50,687 nucleotides of DNA from Thermoplasmata archaeon (GTDB lineage: Archaea > Thermoplasmatota > E2 > JACPAO01 > JAHFTW01): assembly GCA_023269235.1 (NCBI GenBank), contig JAHFTW010000013.1, positions 3,003 to 53,689 on the forward strand. Reading direction: 5' to 3'. The translations under genes and the position numbers were made by a program. This document shows positions 31,118 to 38,076 of this stretch, in pieces. The notes beneath the pieces are model-generated. The model did not search any database. It was given only the letters and a program-made list of their open reading frames with translations, and was not told the DNA's origin. Each line of letters opens with the position of its first letter. Within the stretch, counting starts at the first letter, position 1.

Positions 31118-31300
31118 ATGACGCTCAAGATGGACACCCTCCCCAAGGCCGCGAAGGCGATGCCGCCGGAGGCGCAGGCCGTGTTCCTCTCCACCTACAA
31201 CGCCGACTTCGGGTGGCGTTGCAGCGAGGGCCACGCGGAGAAGGCGGCGTGGAAGGCCATCGCCGCGAAGTGGCCCGCGCTCGTCCCGAAGGAAGCCTAG
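31118..31300 (+). CDS. ChaB-family small protein
   Basis: 60 residues. MDTLPKAAKAMPPEAQAVFL, FLSTYNADFGW and EKAAWKAIAAKWPALVP follow the ChaB pattern (LP..vk..LP..aq.if...yN.a......... AW.avk..y). ChaB proteins are small helical proteins often named as cation-transport regulators, although the biochemical role is unclear. The ORF is open upstream to 30986, but ATG 31118 has a TTATCC box centred 25 nt before it and gives the family length. It stands inside the otherwise conserved rpo7-spt4-...-S24e-S27ae cluster, 4 nt before the dephospho-CoA kinase gene. Confidence 0.75.
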   Translation: MTLKMDTLPKAAKAMPPEAQAVFLSTYNADFGWRCSEGHAEKAAWKAIAAKWPALVPKEA

Positions 31301-31304
31301 CCCC

Positions 31305-31826
31305 ATGATGCCGCCGCCGGGCGACCTACGTCTCCCGGACGCCTTGCGCACCGAGCTCGCCAAGCCCTTCGGCCCCATCCTGCAGACTGCCGAGCTTGCT
31401 GTGGCCCTGGCGGGGAAGGAGCCCATCCTCGCCGTCGGCGACGTCGTGAGCCTGACGCTGAAACGCCTCGGCATCACGCCGCGCCTGTTCGTCTGCGACT
31501 TCCTCACGCAACGCGGCGAACCTGACCCCGTCTACGAGGCGGAGCTGGGGACGTGGGGCACGTTCGCGCTGCGCGTGCGCAACCCGGCAGGCAAGCTCAC
31601 GAAGGCCGCATGGGACGCTGTCGCGCTCGCGCTTGAGGAAGGCAAGGCGCCCGTCCGCATCGTCGTCGAAGGCGAGGAGGATCTCCTGGGCATCCCTTGC
31701 TTTGCCTTGGCCCCTCTGGGAGCGGTCGTCCTGTACGGCATGCCGGGGAAAGGCGTCGTCGTCGCCCCCGTGGACGCCGCGATGAAGGCGCGCGTCGCGG
31801 AATTCGTCGCCGCCATGAGCCCCTAG
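31305..31826 (+). CDS. GTP-dependent dephospho-CoA kinase (DUF359)
   Basis: 173 residues. Family blocks: PILAVGDVVSLTLKRLGITP, RVRNPAGKLTKAAWDAV, RIVVEGEEDLLGIPCFALAP and VVLYGMPGKGVVVAPVD. The GEEDL acidic cluster and the YGxPGxGVV loop are diagnostic of archaeal dephospho-CoA kinase, which uses GTP for the last step of CoA synthesis. Its place between spt4 and S24e is conserved in archaea. Two ATGs in tandem (31305, 31308) are possible starts. The stop interleaves with the convergent exporter gene in CTAG. Confidence 0.93.
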   Translation: MMPPPGDLRLPDALRTELAKPFGPILQTAELAVALAGKEPILAVGDVVSLTLKRLGITPRLFVCDFLTQRGEPDPVYEAELGTWGTFALRVRNPAGKLTKAAWDAVALALEEGKAPVRIVVEGEEDLLGIPCFALAPLGAVVLYGMPGKGVVVAPVDAAMKARVAEFVAAMSP

Positions 31827-32752
31827 TCGTCGGGGTCGGTGGCCAAGAGAGCGTTTCGGAGGCCGGCGCGTGGTCCCAGCCACCGCGACCCCGCGACATT
31901 GACGACCAATCCGGCGAGGACGAAGACGGCCGCGCCCGCCTGGAACGCGTTCAGCGTCTCGCCGAGGAAGAGCACGCCGCACGCCAAGCCGACCACGGGG
32001 ATGAGCAAGGCGAACGGCGAGACGGCCGCCGACGGGTGGCGATGGAGCAACGCGTTCCAGACGGCGAATCCGAAGAGCGTCCCCGCGATCGCCATGAACA
32101 GCACGCAGCCCCAGGCCAGGAGGCTCATGCCCGCGATGGCGCGCAGCGGCGCGAACTCGCCTTCGGTGGCGTAGGAGAGGGCGCCCAGGGGAAGCGGCGC
32201 GACCAGGCTCGACCACACGACCAACCGGAACATGTCGGAGCTCTGCCGGCGCGCCGCGTGCTTGGCCAGGACGTTGCCGGCGGCCCATGCGCCGGCGGCG
32301 ACGAGGATGAGCAGCGTGCCGGCGAGCGTGGCGGCCCCGCCGGAGCGCAAGCGGTCGAACGCCAGCAGGGTGACGCCAGCGCCTGCCAGGACGGCTCCCA
32401 TGAGGTTGTGCCGACCGATCCTCTCCCCGAGGTAGCGGACCGACAGCGCGATGGTGAAGAAGACCTGGAGCTGGATCAGGAGCGAGGCCAACCCCGCCGG
32501 CATGCCGAGCCGGATGGACAAGAAGAGGAGGCCGAACTGGCCGACGCCGATGGCCAGCCCGTAGCCGACCAGGACCGGCAGAGAACAGGCCGGGCGCCGC
32601 ACGAAGAACACCATGGGGACTGCGGCGACTAGGAAGCGTAGCGCCGCCAAGGCGAAGGGGGGGACTTCGAGGAGGGCGAGCTTGATGGGGACGAAATTGT
32701 AGCCCCAAAGCACGACGACGCAGAGCGCGAGGGCGATATCGCGCGGTGGCAT
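31823..32752 (-). CDS. EamA/DMT-family transporter
   Basis: 309 residues with ten predicted transmembrane helices in two EamA repeats, beginning with [20 protein letters not shown], a typical first helix for this family (WG.nfv..k). The second repeat starts near [20 protein letters not shown] and contains the conserved [21 protein letters not shown] exporters move amino acids, sugars or metabolites; substrate unknown. ATG 32752 is chosen over GTG 32803 because the extra 17 residues are not hydrophobic or family-like. It interrupts the ribosomal/transcription cluster on the opposite strand and may be a later insertion. Confidence 0.88.
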   Translation of the reverse strand: MPPRDIALALCVVVLWGYNFVPIKLALLEVPPFALAALRFLVAAVPMVFFVRRPACSLPVLVGYGLAIGVGQFGLLFLSIRLGMPAGLASLLIQLQVFFTIALSVRYLGERIGRHNLMGAVLAGAGVTLLAFDRLRSGGAATLAGTLLILVAAGAWAAGNVLAKHAARRQSSDMFRLVVWSSLVAPLPLGALSYATEGEFAPLRAIAGMSLLAWGCVLFMAIAGTLFGFAVWNALLHRHPSAAVSPFALLIPVVGLACGVLFLGETLNAFQAGAAVFVLAGLVVNVAGSRWLGPRAGLRNALLATDPDD

Positions 32753-32890
32753 GCCGCCCGTGGTCGGGGTTCGCTTCAGAGGGTTCCCCGACGCCTGGAC
32801 CACACGGGGCGCACGATGCGGCGGCGGACAAAGACGCCGGTTTCCGCCTTCGAGGCCGGCCCACCTTTGCCCCCCATCCCTTCCCTAGGC

Positions 32891-32896
32891 TTATAT
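32891..32896 (+). promoter_or_regulatory. TATA box of the S24e-S27ae operon
   Basis: TTATAT, with initiation expected near 32920. This leaves a leader of about 57 nt before the S24e ATG, containing GGTGA (32969-32973) as a ribosome-binding site, in contrast to the leaderless genes around it. Confidence 0.6.
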
Positions 32897-32977
32897 GGCT
32901 GGACCTGTCGGCTGAGTCGCCGGCAAGACCGGCCTTGAAGCACCTCCGCCACGGCGGGGTTGCCGAAGGTGAACTCC

Positions 32978-33337
32978 ATGAACATCAAAATCGAGAGCAA
33001 GAAGGAGAACGCGCTCTTCGCGCGCCACGAGATTGTCTTCAGCCTGGCCCACGCCGGCGAGACCACCCCGAGCCGCACCCAGGTGCGCCAGCTCGTCGCG
33101 AGCGAGATCGGCTCCAAGACCGAGAACGTCGTCATCGACTCCATGCAGACCGAGTACGGCCTCGGCGCCACCGCCGGCACCGCCCGCGTCTACAAGTCCG
33201 CCGACGCCGCCCGCTCCACCGAGCGCGTCCACTTCCTCAAGCGCAACCAGCTCTACATCGAGAAGCCGAAGAAGGAAGCCAAGCCCGCCGCCGAGGGCGA
33301 CGCCAAGGCTGCCAAGGGCGCCAAGAAGGGGGCCTAA
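32978..33337 (+). CDS. rps24e: 30S ribosomal protein S24e
   Basis: 119 residues. [20 protein letters not shown], then THAG-like [20 protein letters not shown] and [19 protein letters not shown] are the conserved S24e blocks. The last ~25 residues are a Lys/Ala-rich tail. ATG 32978 gives the family N terminus and is preceded by GGTGA; an in-frame TTG at 32960 is rejected. S27ae follows after 2 nt. Confidence 0.96.
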   Translation: MNIKIESKKENALFARHEIVFSLAHAGETTPSRTQVRQLVASEIGSKTENVVIDSMQTEYGLGATAGTARVYKSADAARSTERVHFLKRNQLYIEKPKKEAKPAAEGDAKAAKGAKKGA

Positions 33338-33339
33338 CG

Positions 33340-33495
33340 ATGGCCGGCTCCCCCTCCCGCCTCTTCCAGGTCCAGGGCAACAAGCTCGTGCGCACGCACA
33401 AGGCCTGCCCGAAGTGCGGCCCTGGCGTCTTCATGGCCAAGCACGAGGACCGCCAGCACTGCGGCAAGTGCGGCTTCACCGAAGTCAACGCCTAA
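33340..33495 (+). CDS. rps27ae: 30S ribosomal protein S27ae
   Basis: 51 residues, single zinc ribbon: [20 protein letters not shown] then CGKCG. This is the archaeal form without the ubiquitin fusion of eukaryotes. It is the last gene of the S24e operon. Confidence 0.96.
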   Translation: MAGSPSRLFQVQGNKLVRTHKACPKCGPGVFMAKHEDRQHCGKCGFTEVNA

Positions 33496-33613
33496 GCGTC
33501 GCGCTTCCATCCTTCCCCCCTCCTTCTTCCTCCATTCCCCGTCCTTTTCTCAATAGTCTCGCGCTCTTCCTTGCGTTGGCGCTTTCCCACGGGGTGTCTC
33601 TTCGCCCTTTGAC

Positions 33614-33730
33614 ATGACACACGACGACCTGGTGGCCTTCAAGGCCCCAAGCTGGGCCACCGACTGGTGCCCCTCGTGCGGCTGGGACGCGCAATGCGCC
33701 CGGTGCCGCGCCTGGGGCCTGGACGCGTAG
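33614..33730 (+). CDS. Possible 38-residue Cys-rich small protein
   Basis: A short ORF from ATG 33614 encodes a peptide with a putative zinc knuckle pair, WCPSCGWDAQCARCRAWGL. Several Trp residues flank the Cys. It follows the S27ae gene by 118 nt of pyrimidine-rich sequence. No Shine-Dalgarno or well-placed TATA box is evident (CAATAG lies ~60 nt upstream), so it may be real or chance. An overlapping minus-strand ORF has no features. Confidence 0.35.
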   Translation: MTHDDLVAFKAPSWATDWCPSCGWDAQCARCRAWGLDA

Positions 33731-33997
33731 GCCAAGACCCAACCCGACCACGCGTCGGGCCTTTCCCCATCAGTCCCCGGCACGAAGCACACCCGCAACC
33801 ACTACCCATCAACGTGTCGGGGTCCCCTTCCCTTCAGCGTTGAAGAATCCGCGACCCCAATCGGGCGAGCTGCCCGGCGGCGAGCCAAGCAAGGGGTCCG
33901 GGGACCGCTAGGTCCCCGGTGGGGGGAAGAGGGCGGGGGGCAAGCCCCCCGCCGCTCGGCCGCAGGCCGCGCAACGTGCGCGCCGTTTGGCGTGAAG
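33731..33997. other. Gene-free region with consecutive strong hairpins, downstream of tRNA-Asn
   Basis: No ORF or known RNA family was recognised. Three inverted repeats lie in a row: CCGGGGACC/GGTCCCCGG with a 4-nt loop (33898-33919), GGCGGGGGG/CCCCCCGCC with a 4-nt loop (33932-33953), and CGGCC/GGCCG (about 33957-33969). Relative to the minus-strand tRNA-Asn these are 3' of the gene, so they could be termination or processing structures, or part of an uncharacterised RNA. Confidence 0.5.
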
Positions 33998-34070
33998 CGC
34001 CGTCTGTCGGATTTGAACCGACGACCATCGGATTAACAGTCCGAAGCTCCACCAGCTAAGCTAAGACGGC
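33998..34070 (-). tRNA. trnN: tRNA-Asn (anticodon GTT)
   Basis: Read on the minus strand: acceptor GCCGTCT pairs with AGACGGC, discriminator G; D arm with GGTGG loop; anticodon stem TCGGA/TCCGA with loop CTGTTAA; T arm GTCGG-TTCAAAT-CCGAC. 73 nt, no intron, CCA not encoded. An AT-rich CTAAG lies about 35 nt upstream on the same strand (34102-34108). Confidence 0.96.
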
Positions 34071-34183
34071 ATGCCGCCCAGGAGGGCGACGGACGCGCCG
34101 ACTTAGGGGTCTCGGATAAACCCTGCCATGCGGCGCCAAAGGTTTTCCCGCACCTCGGGCATGGAGTGGCGTGGCCGGCTCCC

Positions 34184-34189
34184 GCTTAG
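34184..34189 (+). promoter_or_regulatory. TATA-like box of tRNA-Leu
   Basis: CTTAGG centred about 25 nt before the first base of the tRNA at 34212. Confidence 0.5.
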
Positions 34190-34211
34190 GTTGACTTTCG
34201 CGCATCCACTT

Positions 34212-34293
34212 GCGGGAGTAGCCAAGCGGCCAACGGCCCCCGACTTAAGATCGGGTCCTTCGTGGTTCGACGGTTCGAATCCGTCCTCCCGCA
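34212..34293 (+). tRNA. trnL: tRNA-Leu (anticodon TAA)
   Basis: 82-nt class II tRNA: acceptor GCGGGAG/CTCCCGC with discriminator A; anticodon stem CCCGA/TCGGG with loop CTTAAGA; a variable arm of 13 nt with a short CC/GG stem; T arm GACGG-TTCGAAT-CCGTC. No intron; CCA not encoded. The last 18 nt and the following 2 nt recur 89 nt downstream. Confidence 0.96.
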
Positions 34294-34384
34294 CTCGCTT
34301 CGCTCATGCGGGCGGCCGGATTCGCCGCTTCGCTCCACCCGGAACCGCTGCACGGTTCCGGAAGCGAATCCGTCCTCCCGCACT
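34276..34384 (+). repeat. Direct 20-bp duplication of the tRNA-Leu 3' end
   Basis: The identical 20-mer CGAATCCGTCCTCCCGCACT occurs at 34276-34295 (T arm, acceptor strand and two flanking bases) and 34365-34384. The 69-bp spacer has no gene but contains a perfect 9-bp hairpin CCGGAACCG/CGGTTCCGG (34339-34361). A duplicated tRNA 3' end is what attL/attR of a tRNA-targeted integrase would leave, but the spacer is far too short for an element; it may be a remnant. Confidence 0.75.
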
Positions 34385-34391
34385 TTGTTCC

Positions 34392-34676
34392 TCAAGCCGC
34401 GATGAACGCGTCCAGCACGGGGAAGGCCGGCGTAGCGTGGATGGAGCCCGAGGGCAGGAATTTGACGAGGGCGCGCGCCGACTCGCGGGCGTCGCCGGCG
34501 TAGTCGTCCCACGTGCTGAGCGCGAGCTCGAGGAGGGCAAGCAGGTCCCAGGTCGGGACGCGGCCGCCGTGGCGGTACAAGCTCAGGTGGGCGAGGAAGC
34601 GGTCGCTGAGGGCGAGGGCGCCGTGGTGGACGGTGAGGATGCCGCAGGTGCGCAGGCGGCTGACCGGGGAGGCCAT
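34392..34676 (-). CDS. Hypothetical protein, 94 residues
   Basis: A compact, probably helical protein: LSDRFLAHLSLYRHGG, WDLLALLELALSTWDDYAG, ARALVKFLPSG, FPVLDAF. No family recognised. ATG 34676 is preceded by GGTGA at a good Shine-Dalgarno distance. The ORF continues upstream in frame only as antisense to mfnA. The stop lies 8 bp from the downstream copy of the tRNA-Leu repeat. Composition resembles a real protein (balanced, hydrophobic pattern), but evidence is thin. Confidence 0.5.
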   Translation of the reverse strand: MASPVSRLRTCGILTVHHGALALSDRFLAHLSLYRHGGRVPTWDLLALLELALSTWDDYAGDARESARALVKFLPSGSIHATPAFPVLDAFIAA

Positions 34677-34741
34677 GCGCTCACCAACGCCGCCGGGTTG
34701 AGGAATCCTCCTCAGGGGGAGGTGAAACCATCGCTCCGGCG

Positions 34742-34749
34742 CCCTTTTC
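34742..34749 (+). promoter_or_regulatory. Non-canonical box CCCTTTTC before mfnA
   Basis: Centred 27 nt before the GTG at 34773. It fixes that GTG as the likely leaderless start, where no ATG is available. Confidence 0.5.
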
Positions 34750-34772
34750 TGGAGGAGAACCTTCGACGCGGC

Positions 34773-35909
34773 GTGCAGGAACAGGGATGGGGCCGTGCCC
34801 GGGTCCTCGAGGCCCTGAAGGCCACCCGCGACGAGGACTACACCTTCGTGGATGGCGAGATCCTTGGCTCGATGTGCACGGCACCGCACGAGATCGCCGT
34901 AGCCGCGCACGCGCAGTTCCTCGAGACCAATTTGGGGGACCCCGGTCATTTCCCGGGCACGGCCCGCCTGGAGGTTGAGGTCCTCGCCGACCTCGCGGCG
35001 TTGTTCCACGCCCCCCAGGGCGCCGCCGGCCGCATCGTCTCCGGCGGCACTGAGGCGAACCTGCTTGCCTGCCTGCTCGCCAAGGCCGCCACCGGCAAGA
35101 GCCAGGTCGTCCTTCCCGCATCGGCCCACTTCAGCTTCGAGAAGGCGGCGCGCCTCATGGAGCTCGACCTCGTCCATGTCCCCGTCGGGCGTGACGGCCG
35201 CGCCGACGTCGAGGCGATGACGAAGGCCGTCGGCCCCAAGACCGCCCTCATGGTCGCCGTCGCCGGCACCACGGAGCTCGGCCTCGTGGACCCCATCGAG
35301 CCACTGGCCTGGTTCTGCCAAGAGAACAAGCTCCGCCTCCACGTGGACGCCGCCTACGGTGGCTACCTACTGCCTTTCCTCGCCGACGCGGGCCGCACGC
35401 CGGTCCCCTTCGACTTCAGCCTCCCCGGAGTCTGGAGCCTCAGCGCCGACCCGCACAAGGGCGGCATGGCCACCATCCCCGCCGGCGCCCTCCTGGTGCG
35501 CGACGGCCACGCCTGGGACGCCATCGCGGTCGCGAGCCCTTACCTCTCGACGCGCACCCAGTCCACGCTCCTCGGGACCCGTCCCGGCGCCCCCGTGGCC
35601 GCGGCTTGGGCCGTCCACCGCCACCTCGGCCGCGCCGGTTTCGCCAGCGTTGCGGAGACCTGCCTCGACAACGCCGCGTACCTCGCCGCCAAGCTGCGTG
35701 GCCTGGGTGTCGAGATGGTCGCGGCCCCGGAGCTCGCCGTCGTCACGTTCCGCCACCGCGACCCCTCCGCGCTCCAGCAGCGCCTCCAGGGGCACGGCTT
35801 CCGCGTCAACCTGGTGACCCGCATGGGCGCGGTCCGCATCGTCGTGAACCCGCACGTCAGCCGCGCCACCTTGGACCGCTTCCTCAAGGCGCTGCCAGCA
35901 TGCCTCTGA
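34773..35909 (+). CDS. mfnA: PLP-dependent L-tyrosine/L-aspartate decarboxylase, MfnA type
   Basis: 378 residues. Group II PLP decarboxylase. Blocks: DGEILGSMCTAPHEIAVAAH, FLETNLGDPGHFPGT, SGGTEANLLA (phosphate binding), HVDAAYGGYLLPF (Asp192 contacts the pyridine N) and SADPHKGGMATIPAG with the PLP lysine K229. In methanogens MfnA makes tyramine for methanofuran; in other archaea the orthologue acts as aspartate decarboxylase giving beta-alanine for CoA. The latter is more likely in an organism with no methanogenesis genes in view. The frame is open back through tRNA-Leu, so the GTG 34773, placed 27 nt after a promoter box, is preferred. It overlaps hpt by 10 nt. Confidence 0.92.
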   Translation: MQEQGWGRARVLEALKATRDEDYTFVDGEILGSMCTAPHEIAVAAHAQFLETNLGDPGHFPGTARLEVEVLADLAALFHAPQGAAGRIVSGGTEANLLACLLAKAATGKSQVVLPASAHFSFEKAARLMELDLVHVPVGRDGRADVEAMTKAVGPKTALMVAVAGTTELGLVDPIEPLAWFCQENKLRLHVDAAYGGYLLPFLADAGRTPVPFDFSLPGVWSLSADPHKGGMATIPAGALLVRDGHAWDAIAVASPYLSTRTQSTLLGTRPGAPVAAAWAVHRHLGRAGFASVAETCLDNAAYLAAKLRGLGVEMVAAPELAVVTFRHRDPSALQQRLQGHGFRVNLVTRMGAVRIVVNPHVSRATLDRFLKALPACL

Positions 35910-36463
35910 GCCGGCTGCACGCCTCCTTGCGCGCCGCGGCGGTCGTGCCGAAAGGCGACTACGCCTACGTCATCCACCCGCTCCTCGACGGCGTGCCCCG
36001 CTGCGACGCCGCCCTCCTCGACGAGTGGGCCGCCTGGGCCGCCTTGCAGCCCGTCGTGAAGCAGGCCAACACCCTCCTCGCGCCCGAGGCGATGGGGCTG
36101 CCGCTCGTGGGCGCGCTCGCCCTGAAGACCGGCCTTCCCTACACTCTTGCCCGAAAACGCGCCTATGGACGCCCCGGCGAGGTGGCCGTCCCTGCTGCGA
36201 CAGGGTACGGCGCCTCCACGCTCCACCTCAACGACCTCGGCCCCGGCGACCGTGTCCTCATCGTGGACGACGTGCTGAGCACCGGAGGGACGCTAGGCGC
36301 CCTGCTGGACGCCATCGGAAAAACGGGCGCCCGCGCGGTCGGGGCCGTCGTCGTCGTAGACAAGGGTTTGGCGCGTGCCAAGCTCGAGGCACGGCACAAG
36401 ATCGCCGTTTTGGCAGCGGCAACCATCCGTGTTACGCCCGCGGGCGTGCAGGTCGTCGCCTAG
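35900..36463 (+). CDS. hpt: Purine phosphoribosyltransferase, archaeal Hpt type
   Basis: 187 residues. The N-terminal PKGDYAYVIHPLLDGVPRCD matches archaeal hypoxanthine/guanine (or adenine-like) phosphoribosyltransferases, and the PRPP-binding signature is VLIVDDVLSTGGTLGAL (119-135). The reaction salvages a purine base with PRPP to the nucleoside monophosphate; base specificity is uncertain in this family, some members being regulators of the GfcR kind. The ATG lies 10 nt inside the mfnA end, suggesting coupling. The stop interleaves with the convergent desaturase gene in CTAG. Confidence 0.88.
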   Translation: MPLSRLHASLRAAAVVPKGDYAYVIHPLLDGVPRCDAALLDEWAAWAALQPVVKQANTLLAPEAMGLPLVGALALKTGLPYTLARKRAYGRPGEVAVPAATGYGASTLHLNDLGPGDRVLIVDDVLSTGGTLGALLDAIGKTGARAVGAVVVVDKGLARAKLEARHKIAVLAAATIRVTPAGVQVVA

Positions 36464-37392
36464 GCGCCCGAGGTGCGGGAGCGGCGGCGCGCGCGGCGCT
36501 CGGCGCGTGTCGGGATGTGCAGGTTGCGCACCTGGCCGACCCACTTCAGGATCGTGAGGACGTACTTCCCAATGTCCACCTGGTACCAGCGCATGCCGAT
36601 GTAGGCGGCGCGGGGAAAGGCGTGGTGGTTGTTGTGCCAGCCCTCGCCCCAGCCAAGCAGCGCGACGACGAAGTTGTTCGTCGCCTTGTCCGTGGTCTGG
36701 AAGGGGCGCGTGCCGAAGAGGTGGCCAAGCGAGTTGACGCTCCAGGTGATGTGGTGGCCGAAGAAGACGCGGATGAAGCCGCCCCACAGCATGCCGCTCG
36801 CGAAGCCCCACCAGGAGTGGGTGATGCCGAGGGCGATGAGGCCGGGGAGGACCATGCCGAGCGTGGCCCACAGGGTCCACGTCTTGCTGATGAAGCGCGT
36901 GATGGGGTCCGCCATCAGCTTCTCGTGGGCAAGGCCAGTGCGGACGAACTGGTCGCGCAGCAGCCAGCCGAAGTGGGCGTGCCAGAACCCGTCGAGGGGG
37001 CTGTGGGGGTCGCCCTCGCGGTCGGCCTTGGCGTGGTGGCGAATGTGCGTCGCTGCCCAGTCGGAGGCGGGGCCCTGCATGGCCATCGTGCCGGCGATGA
37101 GGAGGACGGCGCGCGTCGGGGCGCGGGCGACAAAGGCGCGGTGGGTAAGCATGCGGTGGAAGCCGAGGCTGATGCCGAGGCCGGTGAAGGACCACATGCC
37201 GAGAAGGAGGCCGATCTCGAGCCAGCCGACGCCGGCGCCCCAGAAGGAGTAGATGCCGTAGCCCGCGGCGAGGAGGGGGGCGACGACGAAGGTGAGAACG
37301 AGGACCTTGCTCCAGGCGTTGTCCTTGTGCTGCGGGAAGGGATCGGCGGCGTCCGGGACGTCGTTGGACAGGGTTTCCTCGTGGACTTTCAT
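36460..37392 (-). CDS. Fatty-acid (acyl-CoA/acyl-lipid delta-9 type) desaturase
   Basis: 310 residues, membrane di-iron desaturase. The three histidine boxes are H79RMLTH84, H116IRHH120 and H253NNHH257, with the accessory GHHITWSVNSLGH (H214, N220) also present. Several transmembrane helices flank them (VLVLTFVVAPLLAAGYGIY; IGLLLGMWSFTGLGISLG). The enzyme inserts a cis double bond into an acyl chain using O2 and an electron donor (ferredoxin or cytochrome b5-like; no fused domain here). Length and boxes match bacterial/cyanobacterial DesC-type proteins. It is divergent from an HxlR-type regulator, with an inverted repeat between them. Confidence 0.93.
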   Translation of the reverse strand: MKVHEETLSNDVPDAADPFPQHKDNAWSKVLVLTFVVAPLLAAGYGIYSFWGAGVGWLEIGLLLGMWSFTGLGISLGFHRMLTHRAFVARAPTRAVLLIAGTMAMQGPASDWAATHIRHHAKADREGDPHSPLDGFWHAHFGWLLRDQFVRTGLAHEKLMADPITRFISKTWTLWATLGMVLPGLIALGITHSWWGFASGMLWGGFIRVFFGHHITWSVNSLGHLFGTRPFQTTDKATNNFVVALLGWGEGWHNNHHAFPRAAYIGMRWYQVDIGKYVLTILKWVGQVRNLHIPTRAERRARRRSRTSGA

Positions 37393-37410
37393 TCGGACAC
37401 CAGTTCAATT

Positions 37411-37445
37411 CTGGAAGCTGGTCCCACGCAGGGGATTGCTTCCAG
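37411..37445. promoter_or_regulatory. Inverted repeat in the divergent desaturase-regulator promoter
   Basis: CTGGAAGC (37411-37418) and GCTTCCAG (37438-37445) are a perfect 8-bp dyad with 19-nt spacing. It lies between the desaturase start (37392) and the regulator's TATAAG box (37473-37478). A second dyad, CCGGG-CT-CCCGG (37460-37471), abuts that box. These are candidate operators for the adjacent regulator. Confidence 0.5.
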
Positions 37446-37494
37446 GACGAAACTTCTTACCGGGCTCCCGGGTATAAGGGGCCAGGTTGGGAGC

Positions 37495-38037
37495 ATGAAG
37501 CTAGGTATCCGCCGCAACACCAAGGCTCCGACGCCGCCCAAGGCCCCGTCGCCCTCCGAGAAGCCCCGCAGCGAGGAGGAGCAGTCCAAGCTCAACGCCG
37601 TCATGATCGGCCGGCTCGACGGCTTCCTTGACGAGCTCGCCGAAGGCCACCGCAAGGCCATGGACCAGGTCGTCACCTGGCTCACCGGCTACGGCGACCT
37701 GGACCGGGAGGTCAACCGCAGCGTCGAGGCGCTCAGCCCGCTGCTGCAGAAGTGGAGCATCGAGGTGTGCTTCCTCCTGCGCATGAAGGAGCCGCGCCGC
37801 TTCAACGAGCTGAAGGAAGGCCTGTCCGGCATCGGCAGCCGCACCCTGAGCCAGCGCCTGAAGGAGCTCGAGGCGCAAGGCATCGTCCAGCGCACCGTTT
37901 TTCCCGAGGTTCCCGTCCGCGTCGAGTACCGCCTCACCCCGAAGGGCCTGCGCATGGGCGACCTGTTCCTGCCCATCATCGCGCATCTGCGCATCACCGG
38001 CTGGCGCGAGGGCGGCGGCGGGGCCAAGCAGGGCTAG
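37495..38037 (+). CDS. HxlR-type winged-helix transcriptional regulator
   Basis: 180 residues. A Pro/Lys-rich N terminus of ~35 residues and a helical segment (IGRLDGFLDELAEGHRKAM) precede the HxlR wHTH: LLQKWSIEVCFLLRMKEPRR, FNELKEGLSGIGSRTLSQRL and VRVEYRLTPKGLRM. HxlR proteins bind DNA as dimers and often respond to redox or small molecules; no conserved sensing Cys near the N terminus is seen. The TATAAG box is only ~20 nt before ATG 37495, so a start slightly further downstream (e.g. the Met of MIGRLDGF) is possible. It is divergent from the desaturase and upstream of an ABC exporter; both are plausible targets. Confidence 0.85.
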   Translation: MKLGIRRNTKAPTPPKAPSPSEKPRSEEEQSKLNAVMIGRLDGFLDELAEGHRKAMDQVVTWLTGYGDLDREVNRSVEALSPLLQKWSIEVCFLLRMKEPRRFNELKEGLSGIGSRTLSQRLKELEAQGIVQRTVFPEVPVRVEYRLTPKGLRMGDLFLPIIAHLRITGWREGGGGAKQG

Positions 38038-38045
38038 CGGTCGCG

Positions 38046-38053
38046 TTGAAATC
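38046..38053 (+). promoter_or_regulatory. TATA-like box of the ABC exporter operon
   Basis: TTGAAATC centred about 28 nt before the ATG at 38077, in a 39-nt gap after the regulator gene. Confidence 0.5.
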
Positions 38054-38076
38054 CTGGCCCTGGCTGGCCGAAGGCG

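Noticed and set aside
33731-33997. RNase P RNA or SRP 7S RNA
   Set aside because: Strong hairpins prompted a look, but neither the SRP helix 8 motif nor conserved RNase P blocks were found, and the region is too short for both.
34128-34772. N-terminal extension of the decarboxylase frame
   Set aside because: It would translate through tRNA-Leu and the small minus-strand gene; the extra residues are not family-like and the GTG 34773 has a promoter box at 27 nt.
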